64,000 nucleotides of DNA from Flammeovirgaceae bacterium SG7u.111. GTDB taxonomy: Bacteria; Bacteroidota; Bacteroidia; Cytophagales; Flammeovirgaceae. Made by a program: the position numbers and the translations under genes. Each line of letters begins with the position of its first letter. The stretch's first letter is position 1. This document shows positions 37,891 to 45,724 of this stretch, in pieces. The notes under the pieces were generated by a model that worked only from the letters and a program-made list of their open reading frames with translations, was not told the DNA's origin and did not search any database. The stretch spans positions 6,029,635 through 6,093,634 of the forward strand of contig CP139021.1 of NCBI GenBank assembly GCA_034044135.1, given 5' to 3'.

Positions 37891-37924
37891 AAAAAACACT
37901 AGAACTGAAGGACTAGTGTTTTTT
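37891..37924. terminator. Terminator-like hairpin between divergent genes
   Basis: AAAAAACACTAG / CTAGTGTTTTTT stem around a 10-base loop. It lies between the start of the HMG-CoA reductase gene and a plus-strand gene, so it follows no annotated gene on either strand. Confidence 0.6.
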
Positions 37925-37995
37925 CGCTTTTGAATTTATAAACTTGCAAAAACGGATGTGTTCGTTTAGTTTGTTGCTCAAAATACAACCTGTAT

Positions 37996-38172
37996 ATGAA
38001 TTTAGGAAAAAATAAAGTGTTAGTGTTTATAGTTGCCGCCATATTATTAGCTGGGCTAGGTATTTACTATTTTTTATTTGAAAGGCAGCACACCGAATGG
38101 TGGTTGGTTTTGCTTGGAGGAGGTCTGCTAAACCTTTATTTAGCTTATCAGGCAAAGTCAGGAAAGTTATAA
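37996..38172 (+). CDS. Small two-helix membrane protein
   Basis: 58 residues: a basic start (MNLGKNK), helix 1 (VLVFIVAAILLAGLGIYYFLF), a short charged loop (ERQHTE), helix 2 (WWLVLLGGGLLNLYLAY), then a basic tail. The hairpin topology and clean start and stop support a real gene. The HPt gene begins 25 bases later, so they are probably co-transcribed. No family recognised. Confidence 0.65.
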   Translation: MNLGKNKVLVFIVAAILLAGLGIYYFLFERQHTEWWLVLLGGGLLNLYLAYQAKSGKL

Positions 38173-38197
38173 TATATCAATAGTTAAACCCAAACCC

Positions 38198-38542
38198 ATG
38201 AAAATAGATTTTAGCTATATCACAGACGTAGCAAATGGCAGGACAGAATTGCTAGTAAAGCTCTTAAAAACCATATCTGCAAACCTTGAAGAATACCCCA
38301 TAAATATGCAGAATGCTTTTGATAAAGGTGATTATATGAGCTTGGGAGAAATAGCCCACAAATACAAATCGAGTGTTGGTTATTTGGGAAATGAAGGGTT
38401 TACACAACTTCTCACTATGATTGACCAAATCCGTGATGAAGAAGTGGTTGATGCCGAAGAAACAAAATTATTTTTGGATGAAGTTATCAATCATTCAGCC
38501 AGCATTAAAGCTCAAATTGATCTAAAACTGAAAGAGTTTTAG
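38198..38542 (+). CDS. Single-domain histidine phosphotransfer (HPt) protein
   Basis: Protein of 114 residues forming an HPt four-helix bundle. The phospho-accepting residue is His54 in EIAHKYKSSVGYLG. HPt proteins shuttle phosphate between a hybrid kinase receiver and a response regulator. No hybrid kinase is adjacent; its partners must be elsewhere. The coding end is part of a 19-bp hairpin. Confidence 0.83.
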   Translation: MKIDFSYITDVANGRTELLVKLLKTISANLEEYPINMQNAFDKGDYMSLGEIAHKYKSSVGYLGNEGFTQLLTMIDQIRDEEVVDAEETKLFLDEVINHSASIKAQIDLKLKEF

Positions 38543-38553
38543 ATCAATTTGAG
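38511..38553. repeat. Perfect 19-bp hairpin at a convergent gene junction
   Basis: Two perfectly complementary 19-base arms separated by GAAAG span the stop codon of the HPt gene and reach within 2 bases of the M23 peptidase stop. There is no T run. It probably marks or protects the 3' ends of both transcripts. Confidence 0.75.
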
Positions 38554-38554
38554 G

Positions 38555-40420
38555 CTATAACCTTGTTTGGTATACCTTCTTGTTTCCTGCCTTATCCGTA
38601 ACTTCTAGTTTGAAGTCTCCTTTAAGGCTATCAGAACTTTCCATCAATTTCGTCCAAATTACCGCTTTCCGTGGGTCATACTCCATCATGACCCACTTCC
38701 CATTTATTGTTGCTCTGTAGGAATCTATTCCTGATAACCTATCACTGATAATGCACCGGACATACTGTCTACTCCTACTTATTACCCGTATAGTTGGAGG
38801 AATTGAATCAGCCAACAACTCAAACTCACCTAGCCCTCTAGTACTGAACGAGACAGTCGCACCTTCCCAATTTCCACCTATGAACGAGGGCTTATTTCTT
38901 TTTCCAATTCTATAAACATGGTATTTTTCCTCATGCGGAAGGGAGTCCGGAACATGAAAGTCAATTTTGATTCGCTCAAAAATAGGTGTGTAATACTCGG
39001 CAATTTGTAAGCGTTTATTTTTGATACCTAAAGTGAGGTAAAGGGTGTCGCTAAGAGCATCGGCAGGAATGTGAACATCGGCTAACTCATTATAAAAACT
39101 TGTAGATTTTTTAGGCAAAAAACCATGTAGCAAATCTGTTGTCTCTAAACTATCTGAAAGCAACAAAGAATCGGGCAACCCTTGTCTTAAATCCCATGCA
39201 TATAGATAACCTTTCTCACTTTTGTAGTTTGGTTTTATTTCATATTCAAGTCCACCTACATTTACAATTTGAGATAAACTATCTGCATACCAAACAAAAT
39301 GCTTCTGCCTTACTCCACTTTCTAATTCTGTTACCAAAGCCCCCTTTTGCACAGTAGAACTTTCGTTCCCCCTCAACTGGATAAGAATAGGCGTTGTATT
39401 GCCATAACTATCGATCAAAAAGATCTTTAACTCATGGAGCTTGCCATCTGCTTCAATCTTAAAAAAGCCATTTGTTGGGCTTTCTTCATAAAAAGGTAAT
39501 TTATTCCCTAAGTCTTGATAACACTTTTGAAAAATTTTCCGATGTTCTCCCCATTGGTAATAATCAGTAAAAAGATTGATATATTGGGTTAGTTCAAAAG
39601 GTATTCCTTCTATTTCATGATGATAGATCAGCTTCCTATCTAACTCAACCTTCACCATATTTATACCATACGTATTGCTTGTTTCATTTGCTCTGTCAAC
39701 TCCTTGAAACTCCACTCCTAGCAACCCAACTGCATCAATCACCCCTGAAGCTTTGTACATATTGCCACTTCTAACAACCTTTCGTTCTATCCTACCCATT
39801 TTCCCATTTAGCCTCGCATCCATAGAAAAAGTTTTGAGTGCAACTCTATAAGCAACGGGGCTTACCTTATCTTTGATTTCAGAAAAGCCGTATTTGGCAG
39901 GGTTCAGAGCTACATCATTGTTTTGCCGAATCTCAAAATGCAAATGTGGACCTCCCGAAGAACCCGTATTGCCCGAAAGCGCAATTTCCTCACCTTTTCG
40001 TACCCCAAACTGGTTCGCATTAGGAAATAGTTCTATACTAAAACTTTCCTCCTCATATTGTTTTTGTAAAACAAAGTCTTCCATATCCTTTCTGAACTTG
40101 TTTAGATGGGCATATACCGACCTCCTTCCATTGGTATGCTGAACATAAAGCACCCTTCCATAACCTGTGGGAGAAATTTTGATACGGTAAACGTAACCAT
40201 CGGCAACAGCATATACAGGTAGGTTTTCTTGCCCTTGAGTTTTAATATCGAACCCTGCATGAAAATGATTAGAACGTATTTCCCCCATACTCCCTGAGAG
40301 GTAATTTTGAACACCAGGTCGAATAGGAAATATATACTTTTCTGTCTGAGCCATCAGCCCAACCCAATTGCCGAGTATGAAAAATAAAATAAGAAGATAT
40401 TGAATCAACTGTTTGTGCAT
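38555..40420 (-). CDS. M23-family peptidase, LytM-type
   Basis: Exported protein of 621 residues. After a signal peptide (ending near GLMAQ) comes a LytM zinc-peptidase domain (about 25-180) with metal ligands in NHFHAGFDI and HLHFEIR, so it probably cuts peptidoglycan cross-links or acts as a cell-wall hydrolase. The long remaining part (about 180-621) is beta-rich and resembles tandem Ig-like domains of Bacteroidota M23 proteins. The ATG at 40420 starts the signal peptide. Confidence 0.9.
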   Translation of the reverse strand: MHKQLIQYLLILFFILGNWVGLMAQTEKYIFPIRPGVQNYLSGSMGEIRSNHFHAGFDIKTQGQENLPVYAVADGYVYRIKISPTGYGRVLYVQHTNGRRSVYAHLNKFRKDMEDFVLQKQYEEESFSIELFPNANQFGVRKGEEIALSGNTGSSGGPHLHFEIRQNNDVALNPAKYGFSEIKDKVSPVAYRVALKTFSMDARLNGKMGRIERKVVRSGNMYKASGVIDAVGLLGVEFQGVDRANETSNTYGINMVKVELDRKLIYHHEIEGIPFELTQYINLFTDYYQWGEHRKIFQKCYQDLGNKLPFYEESPTNGFFKIEADGKLHELKIFLIDSYGNTTPILIQLRGNESSTVQKGALVTELESGVRQKHFVWYADSLSQIVNVGGLEYEIKPNYKSEKGYLYAWDLRQGLPDSLLLSDSLETTDLLHGFLPKKSTSFYNELADVHIPADALSDTLYLTLGIKNKRLQIAEYYTPIFERIKIDFHVPDSLPHEEKYHVYRIGKRNKPSFIGGNWEGATVSFSTRGLGEFELLADSIPPTIRVISRSRQYVRCIISDRLSGIDSYRATINGKWVMMEYDPRKAVIWTKLMESSDSLKGDFKLEVTDKAGNKKVYQTRL

Positions 40421-40480
40421 AATTTGGATAATAAACACTGAGAGAAGGCAAAGATTAAAAAAAATAGAGGTATAAGCACA

Positions 40481-40509
40481 AAAAAAGCCCAGACAATTCG
40501 TCTGGGCTT
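40481..40509 (-). terminator. Terminator of the tonB gene
   Basis: AAGCCCAGAC / GTCTGGGCTT stem with a 5-base loop. On the minus strand it ends in a T run, 26 bases after the tonB stop. Confidence 0.9.
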
Positions 40510-40535
40510 CAATATCTGTTTAAGGAAACCTTAGG

Positions 40536-41357
40536 TTACCCTAGCTTAAAGTTAACAGGAAGTACGATTCTTTGCTTTACAGCACGTCCCCTCTGCTTAC
40601 CAGGCTTCCATTTTTTTGCTTTTTGCAAAACTCTAATAGCTTCTTCGTCACAGCCTGCACCAATTCCTCTAATTACTTTCACGTCAGTAAGAGACCCGTC
40701 TTTGTCCACAACAAACTGAACATAAACTTTACCTTCTACACCCATCCTTTTGGCTTGGTTAGGGTATTTAACGTTCTTACCTACCCACTTCAAGAAAGTA
40801 ACCATACCGCCATCAGGCTCAGCACCTTCCTCTACAATTTCGAAGATCTGATCAGCAACCTCTTCTTCTACTTCTTCAGGTTCTTCCATTACCACTTCTT
40901 CGATAACAGTTTCCTCGTCAGCTTCCATATCTAGATCTACCTCAATCTCTTCTTCAATTTCTTCTTCATCAGGTACCTCTATAATTTCAGGAGCTTGAAT
41001 TTTTGGTGGTGGAGGTGGCTTTTGCTCCGTAGGAGGTATTTCCATCATCTCTTCCATTTCTGCATCTAACGTGCCCAAATCAACCAATTCTTGGTCATCG
41101 AAGTCAGGCATCTCGAAGGCAGCAAGCACTAAACCTAAGCTTAACGCTAATCCAACATTACGAACCAACCCTCTGTATTTGTGGTTGTCCACCGAATAAT
41201 ACTTTTTGGTCAAATAGTCTCCATCTTTTCCCTCAGAGATAATCTTTTCAGTTTTCTTGTTGATTATCGACCTGAGAATTAAGATAGTACCTATGACCAA
41301 TAACACGAAAATCAAAATGATTCCCAGCATTCCAATTGAGTCAAGAAATCTTAACAT
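40536..41357 (-). CDS. TonB-family energy transducer
   Basis: Protein of 273 residues carrying proton-motive energy to outer-membrane receptors. Two helices are predicted before the periplasmic part (about 8-30 and 65-83), a Pro-rich stretch (EQKPPPPPKIQAPE), a very acidic spacer (about 125-170), then the TonB C-terminal domain (about 180-273; YPNQAKRMGVEGKVYVQFVVDKDGSLTDVKVIRGIG). Standard TonB has a single helix. It lacks adjacent exbB/exbD genes. Confidence 0.9.
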   Translation of the reverse strand: MLRFLDSIGMLGIILIFVLLVIGTILILRSIINKKTEKIISEGKDGDYLTKKYYSVDNHKYRGLVRNVGLALSLGLVLAAFEMPDFDDQELVDLGTLDAEMEEMMEIPPTEQKPPPPPKIQAPEIIEVPDEEEIEEEIEVDLDMEADEETVIEEVVMEEPEEVEEEVADQIFEIVEEGAEPDGGMVTFLKWVGKNVKYPNQAKRMGVEGKVYVQFVVDKDGSLTDVKVIRGIGAGCDEEAIRVLQKAKKWKPGKQRGRAVKQRIVLPVNFKLG

Positions 41358-41490
41358 AGTACTAAAATAATGAGGTTTACAATATTTTTGAAACAGCTTA
41401 CTATAACTTCCCTATAAAGATAGGACTATTATAATAAGTAACAAATAAAATAAAATATGGTTTTGTTAGTAAAAGGTGGTGGATTTATAT

Positions 41491-41604
41491 TAGTAACCTT
41501 AGAAAAAAAATTGGTTAGTAATTTTAGATCAAATTGAACGCCTTGGTTAGTAATTTTAGATTAGACTGTGAATGTGTTAAAAATCAGTCAGTAATTTTAG
41601 ATTA
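41491..41604. repeat. Three or four direct repeats of TAGTAATTTTAGAT
   Basis: TTGGTTAGTAATTTTAGAT occurs exactly at 41511 and 41543. CAGTAATTTTAGATTA occurs at 41589, and a degenerate TAGTAACCTTAGA at 41491. Spacing is irregular (25, 32 and 41 bases). They lie about 135-245 bases upstream of tonB. Confidence 0.65.
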
Positions 41605-41838
41605 ATCGAACAATCTGATGATCATTCTTTTTTGGCTTTCAAATCAAACAACATGACCTCCAACCTTTAAGTTCATGCAAATTTAAATTTTTACTGATTT
41701 TATGGTACTTTTCAATTGATTAATTTCTAAAATAATTCAAACAAAGTATTTAAATAACTGATTACAAGTCATTTAATAATGTTAATTTTGCATTTTAAAA
41801 ACTTGATAAAAATCATTTTTCATTTAAAGCCTTATACA

Positions 41839-41871
41839 AATAGCCAAGATAAATAATATATCTTGGCTATT
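41839..41871 (-). terminator. Hairpin terminator of the M42 peptidase gene
   Basis: Perfect 13-bp stem AATAGCCAAGATA / TATCTTGGCTATT with a 7-base loop, 33 bases after the minus-strand stop. The T run is short. Confidence 0.75.
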
Positions 41872-41903
41872 CGAATTAAAGAAACTAGTCTTAGCGTATA
41901 CTA

Positions 41904-42965
41904 TTAATGAGTCCAATTATAGCTATCGACCTCTTCCAATGCTGCTGTAAGTAAGTCTATTGTCGCTATTACATCGTCTTGGTGAGCCATTTCAGTCACT
42001 TGGTGCACATAGCGAAGAGGTATAGATAAAGCTCCTGCTATGGCACCATTTTTTCCCATACGCTGCAAACCTGCTGTATCCGTACTTCCACCCGTAAGTA
42101 CTTCTGGCTGCCAACTTATATCATTTTTCTTAGCCGTCACTTTAAGGAAATCAACCATTCTTCGGTCACAAATCACTCCCGCATCGTATAATTTAACCGC
42201 AGTACCTTTTCCCAGCTCAGTAACCTTCTCGTGTGCCTGCACCCCTGGTGAATCATTGGCTATGGTAACATCTATAGCAAGCCCAAAATCAGGGTTTATT
42301 TTATGCGCTGCAACACTCGCACCTCTTAGACCCACTTCTTCTTGCACGGTAAATGTTGCATAAACATCATATACTGGTGATTTTAACTTGCGAAGTGTCT
42401 CGATCAAAATATAAACAGATAACCTATTATCAAGTGATTTACCATTGATCATTTCACCTATTTCAATTAGGTCTTGTTTTCTGGTAATTGCATCGCCCAC
42501 CGAAACCATTTTCTCGACCTCTTCTTTGGGCAAGCCCAAGTCAATATAAAAATCAGAGAGCTTAGGTGCTTTCGTCCTCTCCTCTGGGGACATTATATGA
42601 ATTGGCTTGCTTCCCATTACCCCCACCAAATCTTTTGTGCCATGTACCAGCACCCTCATCGAGGTCAACGTTTTGGAATCAAAACCTCCTAATGGCTGAA
42701 ATTTAATAAACCCAGCATCATCTATATGGGTAACCATAAACCCTATTTCATCGAGATGAGCAGCAACCATCACCTTTTTATTATGTGGGTTGTTTACTCC
42801 CTTTTTTAAGGCAAAAATATTCCCAAGGTTATCTACTTCTACTTCATCTACTAAGCCAGTAATTTCTTGCAACACAAAATCCCGAATATTCTTTTCAAAA
42901 CCAGGAGCACCAGGTATTTCACAAATACTACTTAGCTTACTTATATCTACTTTTCTTTTACTCAT
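41904..42965 (-). CDS. M42-family aminopeptidase
   Basis: Cytoplasmic metallo-aminopeptidase of 353 residues, usually forming large tetrahedral particles that degrade peptides. Metal ligands and active-site residues are seen in AAHLDEIGFMV, KSLDNRLS, QEEVGLRGA (catalytic Glu), AIDVTIANDSPG and the C-terminal RYVHQVTEMAHQDD. GGSTDTAGLQ is also typical. The start at 42965 is the only good ATG. Confidence 0.93.
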   Translation of the reverse strand: MSKRKVDISKLSSICEIPGAPGFEKNIRDFVLQEITGLVDEVEVDNLGNIFALKKGVNNPHNKKVMVAAHLDEIGFMVTHIDDAGFIKFQPLGGFDSKTLTSMRVLVHGTKDLVGVMGSKPIHIMSPEERTKAPKLSDFYIDLGLPKEEVEKMVSVGDAITRKQDLIEIGEMINGKSLDNRLSVYILIETLRKLKSPVYDVYATFTVQEEVGLRGASVAAHKINPDFGLAIDVTIANDSPGVQAHEKVTELGKGTAVKLYDAGVICDRRMVDFLKVTAKKNDISWQPEVLTGGSTDTAGLQRMGKNGAIAGALSIPLRYVHQVTEMAHQDDVIATIDLLTAALEEVDSYNWTH

Positions 42966-43101
42966 TAGAAATATATTTTAAATGTATCACCACAATAAAC
43001 CTTATAATCTTTTAAAAATAAAGAGTTTTTTAGAAACATGTACCCTATAATTGATGGAAATAGGAATGGGTATTTACTTGATTCCTTTTAACTTACCACT
43101 T

Positions 43102-43851
43102 TTAGTTTTCAAGAAAAACATGATTTGGATACTCTACTTTTTTGAGGTACAAGCCATGAGCAGGGACAGCAAAACTCTTAGTACCCTGCTCTTTTTTTTC
43201 AAGGATCTCAGTCAAAAAAGAAGCAGCTTGATTTCCATCCCCCACCTCAAGCAAAGCTCCAGTCACCAAGCGAACCATCCCCCTCAAAAAACGATTTGCT
43301 TTGATAGTAAAAACCAATAGCTCACCTCTTTTTTCCCACTTTGCTTCCATCACTTCGCACAAATAATGGCTCACATCAACCCTCGTTTTGCAAAAAGCTT
43401 GAAAATCATGTTCTCCCAACAATACTTTACAGGCATAGTTCATCTCCTCCAAATCCAAATCTACTTTGCTCTGGTGTGCTAAACCCTGCCAAAAAGGGCT
43501 TTTATGGGTGATAATCAAATACTCATAAGTTCTTCTGATGGCATCGAACCGAGCATGGGCATCAGGTTTTACTTCCTTTAGCGAAAGAACAGCTATATCG
43601 TTGGGTAAAAATGAATTTAATTTGTGCAAAAAATCCTGAATAGGAAGTGGCTTCTCAAGATCAAAATGAGCAAATTGACTCCGACAATGGACACCCGTGT
43701 CAGTTCTACCACTTGCTACCAAATCAACCGGCTGACGTAACATTTTTGACAAGCGATCTTCCAAAACAGCTTCCACTGTATTTGCATTTTCTTGAATCTG
43801 CCATCCGTGATAACTACTTCCGTTATAAGCTATTTCTAAAAAATATCTCAT
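43102..43851 (-). CDS. truA: tRNA pseudouridine synthase A
   Basis: Converts uridines 38-40 of the tRNA anticodon arm to pseudouridine. 249 residues, normal for TruA. The nucleophile is Asp51 in SGRTDTGVH. Other family blocks are YNGSSYHGWQIQ, RFDAIRRTYEYLI and FLRGMVRLVTGALLEVG. Confidence 0.96.
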   Translation of the reverse strand: MRYFLEIAYNGSSYHGWQIQENANTVEAVLEDRLSKMLRQPVDLVASGRTDTGVHCRSQFAHFDLEKPLPIQDFLHKLNSFLPNDIAVLSLKEVKPDAHARFDAIRRTYEYLIITHKSPFWQGLAHQSKVDLDLEEMNYACKVLLGEHDFQAFCKTRVDVSHYLCEVMEAKWEKRGELLVFTIKANRFLRGMVRLVTGALLEVGDGNQAASFLTEILEKKEQGTKSFAVPAHGLYLKKVEYPNHVFLEN

Positions 43852-44155
43852 GCTCAGTTTTTAAGTTCCCTCAAAAATAGCAGTTATATCAAAGCAATTA
43901 AAACAGAAACAGACAATACTCGAAAGTTACTCATAATAAAGGTATTAGAAGGTATGAACGAGAAGGTGTTAACACTTAAGGAGTGACATTAAGTATAATT
44001 CACAATCAAATTGATTGTTCAGACACTTGTTGTATAGAAGCCACGTTCTAAATACACAAACACCATGTGTAGGCGTTATAACATCTATTATATGTGAAAC
44101 CAAAAGCCTTAGCGTAGACTAAACTGACAAACAACCATAGGTAATTTACTCACTT
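43852..44155. other. Divergent intergenic region truA / histidine kinase
   Basis: On the minus strand CAAAAATA at 43872-43879 is a TATTTTTG -7 element 20 bases before the truA start. A 17-base palindrome at 44002-44018 (ACAATCAAATTGATTGT) could be an operator. I see no gene. Confidence 0.4.
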
Positions 44156-45724
44156 ATGATTAATTTAAATGATAAAAATGAGTTTTTGAAAAAGGTTAGG
44201 AATGGTATTCCTTCAGCTTCTGCGAATGATTGCCAGAAATTCAAAGACTGCTACTCAAAAGAAAACCTTAAAAGGGCGGGACAACTTAATATACTTGTGC
44301 TATTACTGACAGGTATATTGTTAGTAATCGACATTGTCTTCACTCCTTTCAAGGGTTACCTTACTTATGATGTATTTGCATTTTCAGCATCAGTTCTTTT
44401 TTTAATTATTAGCCGATTGCCCAAAAGCATCAAATCCCTCAATAGTCTTGTTTTCAACAATATCTATATCCTTTTTTTACAAACATCACTCGTATGGGCT
44501 TCACTTATTAGCTTAACAGAAATCAGTTCAGGAAGTGGAGGGTTTGAAACATATATAATTGTAAGCATTTCAATAGCCAGTATCTTCACTTTCAATAGCA
44601 AACAGTTCTCTATCGTTTTTGCCCCTAGTATTATCACCCTACTTTTGGCAACATATCTCAATCAAAATATTACACCTACTGAGCTTTTAACCAAGCATTT
44701 TGCGATTTTTAGTCTCATACCTATCCTTTGGGCAATATCTAGGCTTATGTACAAAACCAAACATAAGGAACTACAATCCAGAAGAGACAGCATGGAAATA
44801 CAAGAACTACTCAAACATGAAATTCAAGAAAGAGTAGCAAGTGAAGCTTCATTAAAAAGTCTCACAGGTAAACTAGAAACACTAGTTGCCCAAAGAACTA
44901 AAAACTTAGAGCAAACGAACAATGAACTTCAAAAAGAAATACTTGAAAGAAAAGCTATAGAACTAGAAAATTTTGAAAGCAAAAAGCAACTTCAAGAACA
45001 GAATCTTGCTCTCAGAAAGGTCAATGATGAACTTGATATGTTCGTTTATAGAACCTCTCATGACCTCCGAGCGCCTTTATCATCATTACTTGGTCTGATA
45101 AATATTTCTAGGGGAGAATATAACTCAGAAGAATCATTAGGATACTACCTTGACTTGATGCAGAAAAGCGTCAACAAGCTCGATAATTATATTAGCGATA
45201 TTTTAGATTACTCTCAAAACACAAGACTTAGGGTAAGGAAAAATGAAATCAACTTTCATACTTTAATTGAAGAGATTCTTGATGGGCAAAAATACCAAGA
45301 CCCATTTCAACAAGTTGAAATAGAACTAGATATCCAGCACCCAACTGCATTCTTTACAGATCAAAAAAGACTTCAAATCATACTCAACAATATAGTTTCA
45401 AATGCCTTTAGGTTCAGAAAGACGAATGAACCACACCAAAAAATACAAATAAAATTCCATGTCAAAAATAACACTGCTTTTATTGAAATTTCTGATAATG
45501 GTCAAGGCATAGAACAAAACCGAATCAATAAAATATTCGAAATGTTTTACAGAGGAGCTGAAAATAGCAAGGGTTCAGGTCTCGGTTTGTACATTGTAAA
45601 AGAAGCTGTAAACAAAATAGGTGGAACCATAGCAGTTGATTCAGAGGTCAATCACGGTTCGACTTTCAAACTGGAAATCCCTTCACAGAAAAAGGTAAAA
45701 GCTAAAGTAGCCGTTCCTGCTTAG
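44156..45724 (+). CDS. Membrane sensor histidine kinase
   Basis: 522 residues: about six helices within 45-200, a long coiled coil (about 205-290), HisKA domain with phospho-acceptor His302 in SHDLRAP, and HATPase domain (NNIVSNAFRF, DNGQGIEQN, GSGLGLYIVKEA). No response regulator is adjacent. Its last 23 bases overlap the end of the convergent membrane protein gene. Confidence 0.93.
   Translation: MINLNDKNEFLKKVRNGIPSASANDCQKFKDCYSKENLKRAGQLNILVLLLTGILLVIDIVFTPFKGYLTYDVFAFSASVLFLIISRLPKSIKSLNSLVFNNIYILFLQTSLVWASLISLTEISSGSGGFETYIIVSISIASIFTFNSKQFSIVFAPSIITLLLATYLNQNITPTELLTKHFAIFSLIPILWAISRLMYKTKHKELQSRRDSMEIQELLKHEIQERVASEASLKSLTGKLETLVAQRTKNLEQTNNELQKEILERKAIELENFESKKQLQEQNLALRKVNDELDMFVYRTSHDLRAPLSSLLGLINISRGEYNSEESLGYYLDLMQKSVNKLDNYISDILDYSQNTRLRVRKNEINFHTLIEEILDGQKYQDPFQQVEIELDIQHPTAFFTDQKRLQIILNNIVSNAFRFRKTNEPHQKIQIKFHVKNNTAFIEISDNGQGIEQNRINKIFEMFYRGAENSKGSGLGLYIVKEAVNKIGGTIAVDSEVNHGSTFKLEIPSQKKVKAKVAVPA

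Larger units (their letters stand above)
41358..41903. other. Gene-free region upstream of tonB
   Basis: 546 AT-rich bases with no supported gene. It holds the direct repeats at 41491-41604 and the M42 terminator, both listed separately. Confidence 0.5.

Noticed and set aside
41461-41620. CRISPR array
   Set aside because: Repeats are short (14-19 bases), only two are exact, spacing is irregular and no cas genes are present.
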